From Fibrobacter sp. UBA1313 (GTDB lineage: Bacteria > Fibrobacterota > Fibrobacteria > Fibrobacterales > Fibrobacteraceae), in the NCBI GenBank assembly GCA_002307115.1, contig DBTP01000077.1, forward strand, positions 8,430 through 28,230: a stretch of DNA of 19,801 bases. The letters run 5' to 3'. The position numbers were made by a program, and so were the translations under genes. The notes beneath the pieces were generated by a model. It saw only the letters and a program-made list of their open reading frames with translations. It was not told the origin of the DNA and did no database searches. Shown here one piece after another: positions 1 to 9,778 of the stretch (the stretch's first letter is position 1; each line of letters begins with the position of its first letter).

Positions 1-3000
1 CTCGGAGTGAAAGACCAGATTCGCGTAGTGTATGAAGAATCTTATAAAAATGAATTTGAAGATTACATTTTGCAACGAGTGGAAGCGGGCTCCACCTCAC
101 TGAGTCTCGCGGGTACGGAGCTCACTGGTTATTCAGAAAATCATAAAGGACTTTTTGGGATTAAGGCGGATTGGAAGTTGGGCGATTGGCGTTTGACCAC
201 GATTGCTTCTCAAGATGGTGGTAGTCAAGAACAATATACGATCAACGCGAGTGAAAGCACCACGGAATTCCAAATTCAGGATAAACAGTTTTTGTCTTAT
301 CGGTATTATTTCTTAAATCACGAGGCCCGGACTAATTACATTAATGCGGGAGTTGCAGGAAGAAGTACGTCTTCTTATGCAGCGACAGGTTTAAAAGTCT
401 ATAAGAGAAGTGCCGTCAATGCTTCAACGGACGTTATTGACTCTCTCATCGTTGTGTATGAAACGCCTTCGGGATCGAAGATTGAAAAAAAAGTGGAACG
501 TATGGTGGAAATTCCCTCCACTGATTATTCTTATGACAGTCGTACAGGCATTTTGAAAGTGAATGGGGTGACTCGTAATACATTGCTTGCGGCAAGCTGG
601 AGTGATGATGGCACCGGTCGCGTGGGCACAACGATACGTGCAGGTTCAAAAATTGTTTTGATCCAATGGGATGCGACGCTTTCTGATTTGACGGATATTG
701 ATAAGTTAATGCTTCGTAATGTTTATTCAGTGGGTATTTCAGACGGAAGTTCGAGTGGCTTTGTGCTCCGTCTCAAGGACAAATCGGGGATCTCTGAGAA
801 TTATTTGAAAACATTGGGTGTTGTCGATTCTACCACGGGGACGCCATTAGTGAATGATGGTACCGTTTTCAAGAAAGATGCTTCTGGGGCTTATACGGGG
901 GAAATGTGGCTTCCTTGTCGCCCAGCCTCTTGGTACACAGGCTCCAATGCGGCGACACTTGCTCGGCAAAATTGTTTGGAACCATTCCGCAACGTGGAAT
1001 CTAGTTCCTCCATGGCGCAGTTGTATACTACACCGATTTATAACCTCAATCGTTATGTGAGCCGTTACTACTTTGAATCTGTGGGTAAACGCCGTAGCTC
1101 TACCATTAGCGTGCGCGATCCGAGTTCCAGCTATTCTGTGAGTGCGGGTTCCTGTATGGATATTTCGGAGGGATCGGAAAAATTGAAGTCCGGTTCCGAA
1201 GTTTTGGTGCGTGATCAAGATTATGAAGTCAATTATGAATTGGGTCAGATTGAACTTTTGAGCGAACGGGCATTGGACCCAAATAAAGAAATTACGGTGA
1301 CCTTTGAATGTTCACCCGCTTTTGAAATTGAGAATAAAATTTTGTTGGGGGCACGCGCGGAATTGCCTTTGACTCATTATGGTTTTGGTGAGGGCTCGAT
1401 TTTTGGTGTAACCGCTTTGTACAAAAGTCAAACCACGACCGCAACGACCGCAACATTAGGCAACGAACCGTATTCCAGTTTTCTTTGGGGCATGAACTTG
1501 CGCTTGCAAGATACGGCGCAGTGGATGAGTACGGCGATCAATAAGGTCCCTTTTATTGATACGAAAGCAAAGTCCAATTGGCGTTTTGAAACAGAATTTG
1601 CGAGTAGTTATCATGTCGCGAATACCAACGACAATAAAACCGCTTTATTAGAAGATTTTGAAAATAGTGAAGCGGGGCTTACCTATGGAATGTCTCGGAC
1701 TTCTTGGTTCCCAGCTTCTCCTCCAGGTGGCGTCAGTACAGACGCGAGTACCTATATTGAAAGTCAAGACTACCGTTATAAAGGTGAGTTTATTTGGCAT
1801 AGCAATAACACAGAACTTTACAAATATATTTACCCAGCGGTGGGTAATTCCGATGTCGATAACCAGCAACTTTCTGTTTTAAAAATGACCCTTCGCCCTA
1901 ACGATAATTTGGTCGGAAAAAGCTGGGGCGGTGTGATGCGGCCTAATAGTACATACTATCAAGATTTGAGCGATAAGAAATATATTGAAGTGGTCGCGCG
2001 TGGTAATGTGGGGAGCCTCTATTTGGATTTAGGTTTGATTAGCGAAGATATTTCTATAAGTGGTGATGCTCCCAATGGTAAATATGATGGTGAAAATGAT
2101 TTAGGAACCACGACCGCTTTAAACGATAAAGGCTTGGATGGCCTTTCTGGTTCTGATGAAAAACTTGAGGTTTGGGATTGCCGTATTGCGGGATGCGTAT
2201 CGACGATTAAAACGAATTTGAATTCAGAAACCTCGAACACCGATATTGCGCGCGATAATTTTAACTCAAATTTAGATGATGACAGTGACCCTCCAGTAAC
2301 AATCAATGGTACTGAAAATAATGCGGGGGAACGACCTTACGATACAGAAGATATTAATCGTAATGGATCTTTAGATCAAGACATTAGCTTTGTTCGTTAT
2401 CGCATTGACTTGTCCGGGGAAACACAAACAGAGACCCTTCACAATGGCTGGCGCAAGTGGCGCATTCCTTTGGATCAGTACGATACGATTGTCTCTGCGA
2501 ATGGAAGCTCTTACTTGACCATTCTTTCGGGAGCCCTTTTTTCAAGATTGTGGTTTGGTAATCTAAGTCCTGGGGTGGCAGAAGCGAAAGTACAATTGGT
2601 GAGTCTTTCTGTAGTGGGAAATGCTTGGGAAGAAACGGATGCTTCTGATTTATACACGACGAGCTCCACCGGAAATACGCAAATTTCGAATGTTGATGGA
2701 AGTGAAACGGAAATAAGCTCTTCTGTAGCGGGCGTAGATTCATCGTTCCTTACGGTCAGTGTGATCAATAATCGTGAAAATTCTGATACTTATTTCAAAT
2801 CCCCTAATATTTCAACGGAGCGTGATGCGGAAACCAACGCGGCATTGAAGGAATCGGCTTTGTCCTTGGAATACAAGAATATGGCTCCAGGTCAAGAGGT
2901 GGGGGCCACCCGAATTTTTGACACGGATATGAAAGATTTAACGAGTTATAAAACACTCAAAATGGAAATTCATTATGAAACAGATGCCTCCTCAGTACCC

Positions 3001-6000
3001 ATCCGTTTTGCTTTGCAATTTGGTGAAGGTTCTTTGGATGGATCTACCGATTATTATGAATGGAGTTTCAAGCCTGTCAACATGGAAAAATGTACTGACC
3101 GTCAACAAGATTGTCACGAACGGAATTGGCTAGCGAATGCGTTCTCAATGGCGTTGTCTGATTTTTCTGATTTGAAAAAAGGTCGTCGCCCTCCGTATCT
3201 AAATCCGGTCGAAGTGGATTTAGGGGGGGACCGCGAAGAAAAGATTAAGCTGGTAGGGAATCCTTCGACAACAAGCGTCGATTGGGTTCGTTTCGTCATT
3301 ATTGCGGATTCGAGTGCTTCTCCGGCAGATTTGAAAGGAACATTTTGGGTGGATGATTTGCGTCTCTCTGGCATGGATTCGGATTGGGGTTATGCACTTC
3401 GTATGTCGGGTCAAACGGATTTTGCGGATGTTCTTTCTCTTTCGGGTGCGATGCGTTATCAAGATGGAAATTTTGCAACGCTTTCATCAACAAACGGATC
3501 TCCTAAGCCAAAACTTTCTGATGCAGCTTCGCAGTTAGATGTGTCAGCGGATGCGAGTTTGAATTTGAACAAGTTTTTTGATGATGAATACGGTCTTCAC
3601 ATGCCTATTGGTGTGGGTTACAGTAGTACGACCAAACGCCCGTATTTGAAACCCACAGATGACTTGGAATTGAGTCATGATAATTTATCGGATCTGGGCT
3701 CGGACTTTATAAAGAATGATATTTCAGTATCGAAAGATTCTAAAGAAAATGAACTTCGAAATAATGCGGAGTCAAAAGGGTATCAATCCTTCTCCCGCAC
3801 GAGACGCATTAGTTTCAGTTATAGTAAAGATTACAAACCCGAAGGCAGTGCCGTCAAAGAAATTCTTTCACAGATTTTTTTGGAACGTCCGGCGTTGAGT
3901 TATTCTTACAACGAAACAGAAGCAAGGGCAACAACGAACGCCGACTCTACGTACTCTTACCATACCTTGATTGAGTATAACTTAGGGACTTACAATCGAT
4001 TTAATTACAAACCATTTGGTGTCTTGAAAAAGAAGTCTTGGGCAAGTGGATGGTCGGATGGCACTTTTGAACCTTGGCCTCAGACATTTGATTTGACCTT
4101 ATTTGATTTGAGCTATGTTCGCTATGTAGACCAAGATAGAGATCCAGATTTTGTGGAGCCTCAGGTAGATAAAGTGGTCACCTACACGGTAGACTTATCG
4201 CACAAAGCGAATATGCGTTGGAATATTTTCCCATTCCTTTCGACGAGCTATGCGATTAACATTACACGAGATATGTATGGTGGAGGAGACCAAGAGGCCT
4301 TTACCAAAGAAAACTTCTGGACCGGGAATAATGGAAGCTTGTTTGCGATGAATGAGGTTTTTGATTATGACCACACGGATCGTAAAGTTTATGTTTCTCG
4401 AGATAGTGTGGTTGCAATTCCTTATGATACGGTGGCTACGGTGACAAGTGCCGGGGATACTCTTGATATTGATATGGCTAATGCATCAACATACAAAGTG
4501 CTTTATGATAGTACGGTTTACTACAAAGTGGATAGCGTAGGTCATAGAGAGTATGGCCGCGCTTACGGTATTTTGAGAAATGAACGTTCTCGTAATCAGC
4601 AATTCAAAGTGAATTTTAGTCCGAATGTGATTGTCTTTTTGCCAATGACGTTCTCCTTTAGCTCGGATTTTACACAACAAAAGAGTATTCCTGACGATTT
4701 TAGTCTTACGGACGAGACTTCAGTGGATAAGAACTTTTGGACGATTTCTCAGACGAACCGCTTTGAATTTGGTCCGTCCTTTAAATTAGTCGAGTTTACC
4801 AAACTCTTTGGAGACAATAATGCGGCGGCGAGTTTCTTAGACAAATTGAAATGGCGCGAAGTGAAAGCGACATGGACAACGAATTTGAATACTGTGGGTG
4901 AAAACTTTACCCTTGCACAACTTTACGAAGAACAAGGGGTCACGCCGTTACAGTATTACCTGTACGGATTGGGCGTCGGAAATGGCTATCGCAATCGCGG
5001 TTTATGGAATATCATTTCGGGTGATATGGATTTAGATAGTCGCAATGATTACACGAGCTTTGCAGAATATCGCAACCAAAATGTGGATAGTTTGGTGTAT
5101 CAAGGGAGTTTTAAACACAGCGTTTCTCGAGCCTTGCAATTGTCCACCGGTTTCACTCTTCCATTCTGGGACATTGCTGTGGTTGCAGATATGCAGTGGA
5201 AACAAGATTTCTCTCAGTCGCGCGAATATCCTTTGTATACGGATAGCACCATTACCTGGCCAAAATGGGGTGTGGGTGTTTCCATTCCAAATTTTGCCCA
5301 GCGCATTGGATTCTTAAATGGCTTCCGTAGCGTGAGCACTACACATCGTGTAGATTACACTTATACGCGCACTTCTCGCCCATTCCAAAGTGCGGAAGAT
5401 TCGTGGTCAACCACGTGGAACTTTAATCCGCTAGTGCGCTTTACCTTCTTGACGCAGAAGAATATTCGTATTGATAACAATGTGCGTTTGAAATTGGAAT
5501 ATGTGGATCGCCGTCCGAAACAAGAAGTGATCTCGCAAACGAATTGGCCCGCAGCAGTCGTTGACAAATCAGATACTTCTGAGTATTTCTGGAATACCCC
5601 TTGGATGCCAACATCACTCTACAAAGATTTCGGCTATAATTTTGGCAATGATTTAACGATTTCTTACCCATTGAAAACAAAACGTGGATTCCAGCTTTGG
5701 AAATGGTATATGAAGCTGAAAAATGATATTGATTTGCGCTTGACGGGTGGTTATGAATACACGAAAACAATTCGTGAAATTTATGAACCGACGTCCGATT
5801 ATAATATGTGGGAAAAAGAAAGTGGCACGGATGGTATTTATCGTCAATGGACTATTGATGGTGAAACCCATACTGTATACAATCCGAAGCTCGAAAAGAC
5901 AGAACGCACAGTCCCTTCTCGAGTCCACGAATGGTTTCTTCGTCCCAGTGCGGGTTACCAATTCAATAAAATGGCGAGTATGAGTGCCTACATTGAATAT

Positions 6001-6090
6001 CGTCAAATTCGTGAAAAATTAGATGACGAAACGGCGCATGTAGAACAAATTCTCTCTTTTGAGATTGCACTGCAACTACGCTTCAATTAG
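1..6090 (+). CDS. sprA: SprA-family T9SS outer-membrane translocon protein, 5' end outside window
   Basis: The reading frame is open from base 1, so this is the C-terminal ~2,029 residues of a larger protein; SprA proteins usually have about 2,300-2,500 residues. The GTG at position 7 is not a credible start. SprA (Sov) is the giant beta-barrel that exports folded T9SS cargo across the outer membrane. Visible SprA traits, numbered as codons from base 1, are a region resembling QHKGLFGIK near codons 46-58, an LLEDFEN motif at 549-555 followed by a W-x-x-A-S-P-P segment, a glycine/aspartate stretch ending GLDGLSG near 715, and an Asp-rich EDINRNGSLD motif at 783-792. After that come ~1,200 residues of alternating aromatic/polar beta-strand sequence, and the protein ends in LQLRFN, as barrels often do. 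Eight cysteines lie only in the first half. mnmA follows after 17 bases, probably on the same transcript. Family assignment is confident; the gene's upstream end is not visible. Confidence 0.9.
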   Translation, partial: LGVKDQIRVVYEESYKNEFEDYILQRVEAGSTSLSLAGTELTGYSENHKGLFGIKADWKLGDWRLTTIASQDGGSQEQYTINASESTTEFQIQDKQFLSYRYYFLNHEARTNYINAGVAGRSTSSYAATGLKVYKRSAVNASTDVIDSLIVVYETPSGSKIEKKVERMVEIPSTDYSYDSRTGILKVNGVTRNTLLAASWSDDGTGRVGTTIRAGSKIVLIQWDATLSDLTDIDKLMLRNVYSVGISDGSSSGFVLRLKDKSGISENYLKTLGVVDSTTGTPLVNDGTVFKKDASGAYTGEMWLPCRPASWYTGSNAATLARQNCLEPFRNVESSSSMAQLYTTPIYNLNRYVSRYYFESVGKRRSSTISVRDPSSSYSVSAGSCMDISEGSEKLKSGSEVLVRDQDYEVNYELGQIELLSERALDPNKEITVTFECSPAFEIENKILLGARAELPLTHYGFGEGSIFGVTALYKSQTTTATTATLGNEPYSSFLWGMNLRLQDTAQWMSTAINKVPFIDTKAKSNWRFETEFASSYHVANTNDNKTALLEDFENSEAGLTYGMSRTSWFPASPPGGVSTDASTYIESQDYRYKGEFIWHSNNTELYKYIYPAVGNSDVDNQQLSVLKMTLRPNDNLVGKSWGGVMRPNSTYYQDLSDKKYIEVVARGNVGSLYLDLGLISEDISISGDAPNGKYDGENDLGTTTALNDKGLDGLSGSDEKLEVWDCRIAGCVSTIKTNLNSETSNTDIARDNFNSNLDDDSDPPVTINGTENNAGERPYDTEDINRNGSLDQDISFVRYRIDLSGETQTETLHNGWRKWRIPLDQYDTIVSANGSSYLTILSGALFSRLWFGNLSPGVAEAKVQLVSLSVVGNAWEETDASDLYTTSSTGNTQISNVDGSETEISSSVAGVDSSFLTVSVINNRENSDTYFKSPNISTERDAETNAALKESALSLEYKNMAPGQEVGATRIFDTDMKDLTSYKTLKMEIHYETDASSVPIRFALQFGEGSLDGSTDYYEWSFKPVNMEKCTDRQQDCHERNWLANAFSMALSDFSDLKKGRRPPYLNPVEVDLGGDREEKIKLVGNPSTTSVDWVRFVIIADSSASPADLKGTFWVDDLRLSGMDSDWGYALRMSGQTDFADVLSLSGAMRYQDGNFATLSSTNGSPKPKLSDAASQLDVSADASLNLNKFFDDEYGLHMPIGVGYSSTTKRPYLKPTDDLELSHDNLSDLGSDFIKNDISVSKDSKENELRNNAESKGYQSFSRTRRISFSYSKDYKPEGSAVKEILSQIFLERPALSYSYNETEARATTNADSTYSYHTLIEYNLGTYNRFNYKPFGVLKKKSWASGWSDGTFEPWPQTFDLTLFDLSYVRYVDQDRDPDFVEPQVDKVVTYTVDLSHKANMRWNIFPFLSTSYAINITRDMYGGGDQEAFTKENFWTGNNGSLFAMNEVFDYDHTDRKVYVSRDSVVAIPYDTVATVTSAGDTLDIDMANASTYKVLYDSTVYYKVDSVGHREYGRAYGILRNERSRNQQFKVNFSPNVIVFLPMTFSFSSDFTQQKSIPDDFSLTDETSVDKNFWTISQTNRFEFGPSFKLVEFTKLFGDNNAAASFLDKLKWREVKATWTTNLNTVGENFTLAQLYEEQGVTPLQYYLYGLGVGNGYRNRGLWNIISGDMDLDSRNDYTSFAEYRNQNVDSLVYQGSFKHSVSRALQLSTGFTLPFWDIAVVADMQWKQDFSQSREYPLYTDSTITWPKWGVGVSIPNFAQRIGFLNGFRSVSTTHRVDYTYTRTSRPFQSAEDSWSTTWNFNPLVRFTFLTQKNIRIDNNVRLKLEYVDRRPKQEVISQTNWPAAVVDKSDTSEYFWNTPWMPTSLYKDFGYNFGNDLTISYPLKTKRGFQLWKWYMKLKNDIDLRLTGGYEYTKTIREIYEPTSDYNMWEKESGTDGIYRQWTIDGETHTVYNPKLEKTERTVPSRVHEWFLRPSAGYQFNKMASMSAYIEYRQIREKLDDETAHVEQILSFEIALQLRFN

Positions 6091-6107
6091 TCGCAAAGAG
6101 GTCTCGG

Positions 6108-7175
6108 ATGTCTAAAGGGCGCATCGTGGTAGGAATGAGTGGTGGCGTTGATTCGTCGCTGACGGCCCTTCTTTTAAAAGAGCAAGGTTATGAGGTTGTG
6201 GGGGTTACGTTACGCGTTTTGCCTGACGTTGCGGGGATTCCTTATGATCCTGAGAAAGATTTTGCCGTGGTGCGTGCAAGGGAAGTGGCTCAAAATATGG
6301 GGATAGAACACCGCGTTGCTATTTGTAGTGATGCCTTTACCCAAGAAGTGCTTTCCCGTTGTTACGAGGATTTTGTTCATGGGGGGACACCCAATCCCTG
6401 TACCTATTGTAACCGATTTATCAAATTCGGTTGGTTGCTCGATTATGCGATTGAGGAATGCCATGCGGATAAGGTGGCTACAGGACATTATGCCCGTTTA
6501 ATGGATTTGGATCACTCTCGTCGTATGTATCGTGGTGCCGATTTAAATAAAGACCAGTCCTATTTTTTGTTTGCTTTGACCGATGAACAACGCGCTCATA
6601 TTGAAATGCCTTTGGGAAGTTACACAAAAGCGGACGTTCGCGCCCTTGCCTTAAAGCGGGGAATCGCCTCTGCTAAGGATAGCGATAGTCAGGATATTTG
6701 CTTTGATATTCATGGCGATGCTTATACGCGCTTTTTAGAGAACCACTTTGGCTCACTGGAACGCCCGGGTTTTTTCACGGACGAGTCCGGGAAAAAACTC
6801 GCACCCCATCAGGGGTGTCATCGCTACACCATCGGGCAGCGAAAGGGTTTGGGCGTAGCGATGGGCATTCCCGCCTTTGTCAAGGAAATCGATCCTGAGA
6901 CGGGAAATGTCGTGCTGACTACGGATAAGGATCACCTTGCGAGTGAACGCATGCTTATTGAAAATGTGGTGTGGCACGGCGGCATGCCCTCTCACACCTT
7001 TGATTGCTTTGTACAAACTAGATACCGTCAGCACGCTGTAGCTTGCACGGTGCGGCTACTCACAGAATCTACTGCAGAAGTTATTTTTGAAACGCCATTA
7101 CTCTCAGTGACAAAGAGGCAAGCCGCAGTGTTCTATGAGAAAGATTTGCTTCTCGGTGGCGGCTGGATTAGCTAA
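6108..7175 (+). CDS. mnmA: tRNA-specific 2-thiouridylase MnmA
   Basis: This cytoplasmic enzyme adenylates and then thiolates U34 of tRNA Lys, Glu and Gln, giving the s2U part of mnm5s2U. The 355 residues match the family's normal length. The N-terminal PP-loop GMSGGVDSS (residues 9-17) binds ATP. The two catalytic cysteines are present: Cys101 in TPNPCTYCN, and Cys198 in DSQDICF, which takes the persulfide sulfur. Also seen are ATGHYAR (125-130 region), the tRNA-contact segment DLNKDQSYFLF (145-155) and the TIGQRKGLG motif that opens the beta-barrel half. The ATG at 6108 is chosen because AAAGAGG lies six bases upstream. The gene follows sprA by 17 bases with no terminator between, so co-transcription is likely although the functions are unrelated. 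It converges on batE with only 29 bases between the stops. Identification is secure. Confidence 0.97.
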   Translation: MSKGRIVVGMSGGVDSSLTALLLKEQGYEVVGVTLRVLPDVAGIPYDPEKDFAVVRAREVAQNMGIEHRVAICSDAFTQEVLSRCYEDFVHGGTPNPCTYCNRFIKFGWLLDYAIEECHADKVATGHYARLMDLDHSRRMYRGADLNKDQSYFLFALTDEQRAHIEMPLGSYTKADVRALALKRGIASAKDSDSQDICFDIHGDAYTRFLENHFGSLERPGFFTDESGKKLAPHQGCHRYTIGQRKGLGVAMGIPAFVKEIDPETGNVVLTTDKDHLASERMLIENVVWHGGMPSHTFDCFVQTRYRQHAVACTVRLLTESTAEVIFETPLLSVTKRQAAVFYEKDLLLGGGWIS

Positions 7176-7204
7176 AGGGCTCGGCGATCCCTAAAGATAA
7201 TTCT

Positions 7205-7969
7205 TTATTTTACGATTCCGACTTCTGTAGTCTTAACAAAACCATTGACCTTTTCACCGAGGCGAATTTGTACCCAACCTTCGCGAACGCCCATGACTTC
7301 AAAAATCGTACCCTCGGAAAGAGCATTAAGCGTTTGGTAACTATCTTCCGGGCCGCTCATCACGTCAGCACTTTTGACTGTCACAACGCCCTTGTGAAAG
7401 GTTTCCATCACATAGATTTTGTAACCGGCACTGAATCCAATAATGCCTAAGATCAAAGCTAAAGGAAATACACTTCCGGTAAGAATGCTTTTGGTGCGCG
7501 GATTGGCGCTGAGGACTCGGAGAATCGAAAGTAAAAGAATAATCCAGACAATGGCTAAGATGATATGTAATTGCGTTTCTAAAGAGAGGGCGTGGTGCGC
7601 TTTGAAAAAAGCCGACAGAATTGGATTTTCTTCCAATCCATTTTCTTCCACTTTATCTTTAGTGAGTCCTTGCGCAAATTTAAGATTGTGCAAATAATCT
7701 TCGTTCGCAGGGTTTAATCGGAGCGCAGATTCATAGTAGAGAATGGCGAATCCCACCCGGCCGTCACGGAAATACGCATTCCCCAAGTTGTAGTAAAGAT
7801 CGGCACTCTGGAATCCTTGTTCCACGCAGGTTTGCCAAAGTTCAATTGCTTTTTCAAAGTTGCCTTCGCGGTAAGCAAGAGAGCCTTGGGCGATAGGCGA
7901 TTTACAATTGGGAGCAGCCACAACGAGACTTGCCGCAAATAAAAATCCGAGGAGAAGTATCTTTTTCAT
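7205..7969 (-). CDS. batE: BatE-like TPR/SH3 membrane protein
   Basis: This 254-residue envelope protein has the BatE order of parts: a signal peptide (1-19, MKKILLLGFLFAASLVVAA), TPR repeats (about 24-100), a membrane helix (about 134-153), a second helix (about 164-187) and a C-terminal SH3-like domain (about 196-250, containing SGPEDSYQTL and WVQIRLG). Bat proteins were named for Bacteroides aerotolerance and are thought to form a cell-envelope complex with MoxR-type ATPases and VWA proteins; the biochemical role is unsettled. The start codon overlaps the batD stop as ATGA (7966-7969), and a GGAGG sits just upstream inside batD, so translation is probably coupled. No BatA, BatB or MoxR gene is visible in the window. 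The assignment rests on domain order and on the batD neighbour, because TPR and SH3 parts alone would not be specific. Confidence 0.8.
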   Translation of the reverse strand: MKKILLLGFLFAASLVVAAPNCKSPIAQGSLAYREGNFEKAIELWQTCVEQGFQSADLYYNLGNAYFRDGRVGFAILYYESALRLNPANEDYLHNLKFAQGLTKDKVEENGLEENPILSAFFKAHHALSLETQLHIILAIVWIILLLSILRVLSANPRTKSILTGSVFPLALILGIIGFSAGYKIYVMETFHKGVVTVKSADVMSGPEDSYQTLNALSEGTIFEVMGVREGWVQIRLGEKVNGFVKTTEVGIVK

Positions 7970-9738
7970 TTCAAGACCTCCAACGTTTCGCAGAGCTTTT
8001 CAAATTTTTGGAGTGCTTCTTTGCGTTCATTTTCTGTTTGGACAGAGGGGGCAAAGCGGGCAAAACTGCAAGTTTCCAGCCATTCTCTGACTTCGGTAAT
8101 TTGCATGTCCGTTAATCCAAGATCTTGAAGATTTTCATTGAATTGGGCTTTTATCATTCCACGAAATTCCAAGTTCGAAAGGTCACTTAAATAGCCGATG
8201 AGTCCATTTTCAAGGGCGGCATAGAAAGCTTTCCCATCATTTTTCTTTAAGGCTTCTTGTGCTTGCGTTGTAGATGTTTTCAAATTTTTACGCGCTTTTG
8301 CTTTACGCACGAGTGCCGAGTTGTTTGCATTTTTGCGGTAGCGTTTCACAAGAGTGCCAAAGATGAAATAGACGAAAACGGGAAAAGCAAATAAAAACCA
8401 AAAGAAAAAACTTCGAAACATTGGTTTTTGAGTAAGCGTCGCATCTTTTACCTCGTGAACGAATCGAATGTCACTGCCAAGAGACTCAATGTCTTCTTTT
8501 TGAACATTCGGAGACCCATTAGAAACGGGAAGTGCCGCGACCACATTGTCATCGCCTTTTTCAATCGTAATTTCCCAAGGGCCCAATGTTTTGCTTTGAT
8601 ATTTTTTCTCTGTAGGATTAAACCAATTGTAGGTGATTTTAGGAATGGTGAAGGAACCTTTCTTTTTGGGATAGAGAAAAACTTTGATGCTCTTGGTGGT
8701 GATAACTTTATTCCCTACCACTTTTTTATTAATCTCTGTTTCTGGAGGTACCGAACGGAAGTCCGCAAAGTCGGGAAGTTTAGGATCCGTGAGGGTGCCG
8801 GGCTTGCCATCGCCCTTAATTAGAAGATTCAAGGTGAGCGCTTCGCCCACTTTTAGAGTGGTTCTATCAAAGTCGCCCTCGAAAGAATAGTCACCGACCA
8901 TGCCTGAAAAATCAGCCGGGCGAAGAGTGGAAGGTAAGGGAAGTACTTTAATAGATACGGGTGCAGAAGACGTTTCTGCTTCTTCTGCCTCTTGGCGAAT
9001 GGACTTAAAGCTCATGGAAAATCCGCCTTGCGATTTATTTTCTTCCACGATTTTTGGAGCCCCTCGTTTCAAGTACTTGAATTTAAAAGCCGGAATGGTA
9101 AGGTCTCCGCTTTTCACAGGAGCAAGCCAGGCAAACTTTGCGTTCGCATCCATTTCTGCGGGGGCTTTTTCAGAGCGGACAAATTGCAAATTGGCAAGAT
9201 CGGAACGGTGGGCGATAAAATCATTCCCCAGATCCATGGAGACCGCGTTCAGGTTCCCCTGAAAGTGTTCGTAGGTATGGAGCGCTAAATTGACGGAGAA
9301 CTGTTCCCCTTCATAAACTATTTTTTTGCTCGGAATAAGACTCGCTGCCACTGCTGCATCGTCATAGGATTTTTGAAGATTCACTACAGGGCGCGATAGC
9401 TCATATTCGGTATCTCGGATTTTCCACGTGATAACACCAATCTGCACCCGGCCTGTTTGTCGAGGGGCTATCAGCTTAAAATTGTACTTGCGAACGTTGG
9501 TCCCGCGGCCAAAAAAATCACGAAGTTGAGTATCGGTACTATCGATCCCATTCAGGATAAAACCGTTGGCAGTGGTGAGCTTAGGGATTTCTCTAGGTTC
9601 GGCGAGTTCACGAGTGGGGATCACTATCCTCATTTCGAAGGGCTTGCCCACTTCGATGCGATCCTTATCGAACTCCAGTGAAATTTCGGCGTTCGCTCCG
9701 ATTGCAAAAAATAAGAGAACAAATATTAATCGTTTCAT
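7966..9738 (-). CDS. batD: BatD-like envelope protein
   Basis: The 590-residue protein begins with a signal peptide (MKRLIFVLLFFAIGANA, 1-17). It continues as a long periplasmic beta-rich region opening with ISLEFDKDRIEVGKPFEMRI, the usual BatD start in which 'coupled' Ig-like repeats follow. A single membrane helix lies near residues 440-465 (FFFWFLFAFPVFVYFIFG), and a basic cytoplasmic tail of about 125 residues carries an ALKKNDGKAFYAAL helical motif. This is the BatD ('oxygen tolerance') layout and size. An upstream in-frame ATG at 9765 would add nine residues, but the ATG at 9738 is preferred because GAGG (complement of 9744-9747) sits five bases before it and the signal peptide then begins directly. 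The gene lies 40 bases after queF and overlaps batE by four bases. Function is inferred from the family; the partners BatA and BatB are absent here. Confidence 0.82.
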   Translation of the reverse strand: MKRLIFVLLFFAIGANAEISLEFDKDRIEVGKPFEMRIVIPTRELAEPREIPKLTTANGFILNGIDSTDTQLRDFFGRGTNVRKYNFKLIAPRQTGRVQIGVITWKIRDTEYELSRPVVNLQKSYDDAAVAASLIPSKKIVYEGEQFSVNLALHTYEHFQGNLNAVSMDLGNDFIAHRSDLANLQFVRSEKAPAEMDANAKFAWLAPVKSGDLTIPAFKFKYLKRGAPKIVEENKSQGGFSMSFKSIRQEAEEAETSSAPVSIKVLPLPSTLRPADFSGMVGDYSFEGDFDRTTLKVGEALTLNLLIKGDGKPGTLTDPKLPDFADFRSVPPETEINKKVVGNKVITTKSIKVFLYPKKKGSFTIPKITYNWFNPTEKKYQSKTLGPWEITIEKGDDNVVAALPVSNGSPNVQKEDIESLGSDIRFVHEVKDATLTQKPMFRSFFFWFLFAFPVFVYFIFGTLVKRYRKNANNSALVRKAKARKNLKTSTTQAQEALKKNDGKAFYAALENGLIGYLSDLSNLEFRGMIKAQFNENLQDLGLTDMQITEVREWLETCSFARFAPSVQTENERKEALQKFEKLCETLEVLK

Positions 9739-9778
9739 AGGTGCCTCAAAATTACCAATTTTCACCGATTTTGCCCAA

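Noticed and set aside
847..1218. 123-residue minus-strand frame inside sprA
   Set aside because: Lies wholly opposite a convincing SprA frame, with no promoter, ribosome site or protein-like domain. The same applies to other antisense frames in sprA.
2341..2376. Dockerin or EF-hand in the first protein (DINRNGSLD)
   Set aside because: A single Asp-rich loop in the position where SprA proteins carry a similar EDLNRDN-type motif; no paired repeat as in dockerins.
7176..7204. Bidirectional terminator between mnmA and batE
   Set aside because: Only a four-base AGGG/CCCT pairing and an AT-only AAAGA/TCTTT pairing are present; too weak to call.
9739..9765. Upstream start for the BatD-like protein
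   Set aside because: It would put nine polar residues before the signal peptide and ignore the well-placed GAGG before the ATG at 9738.
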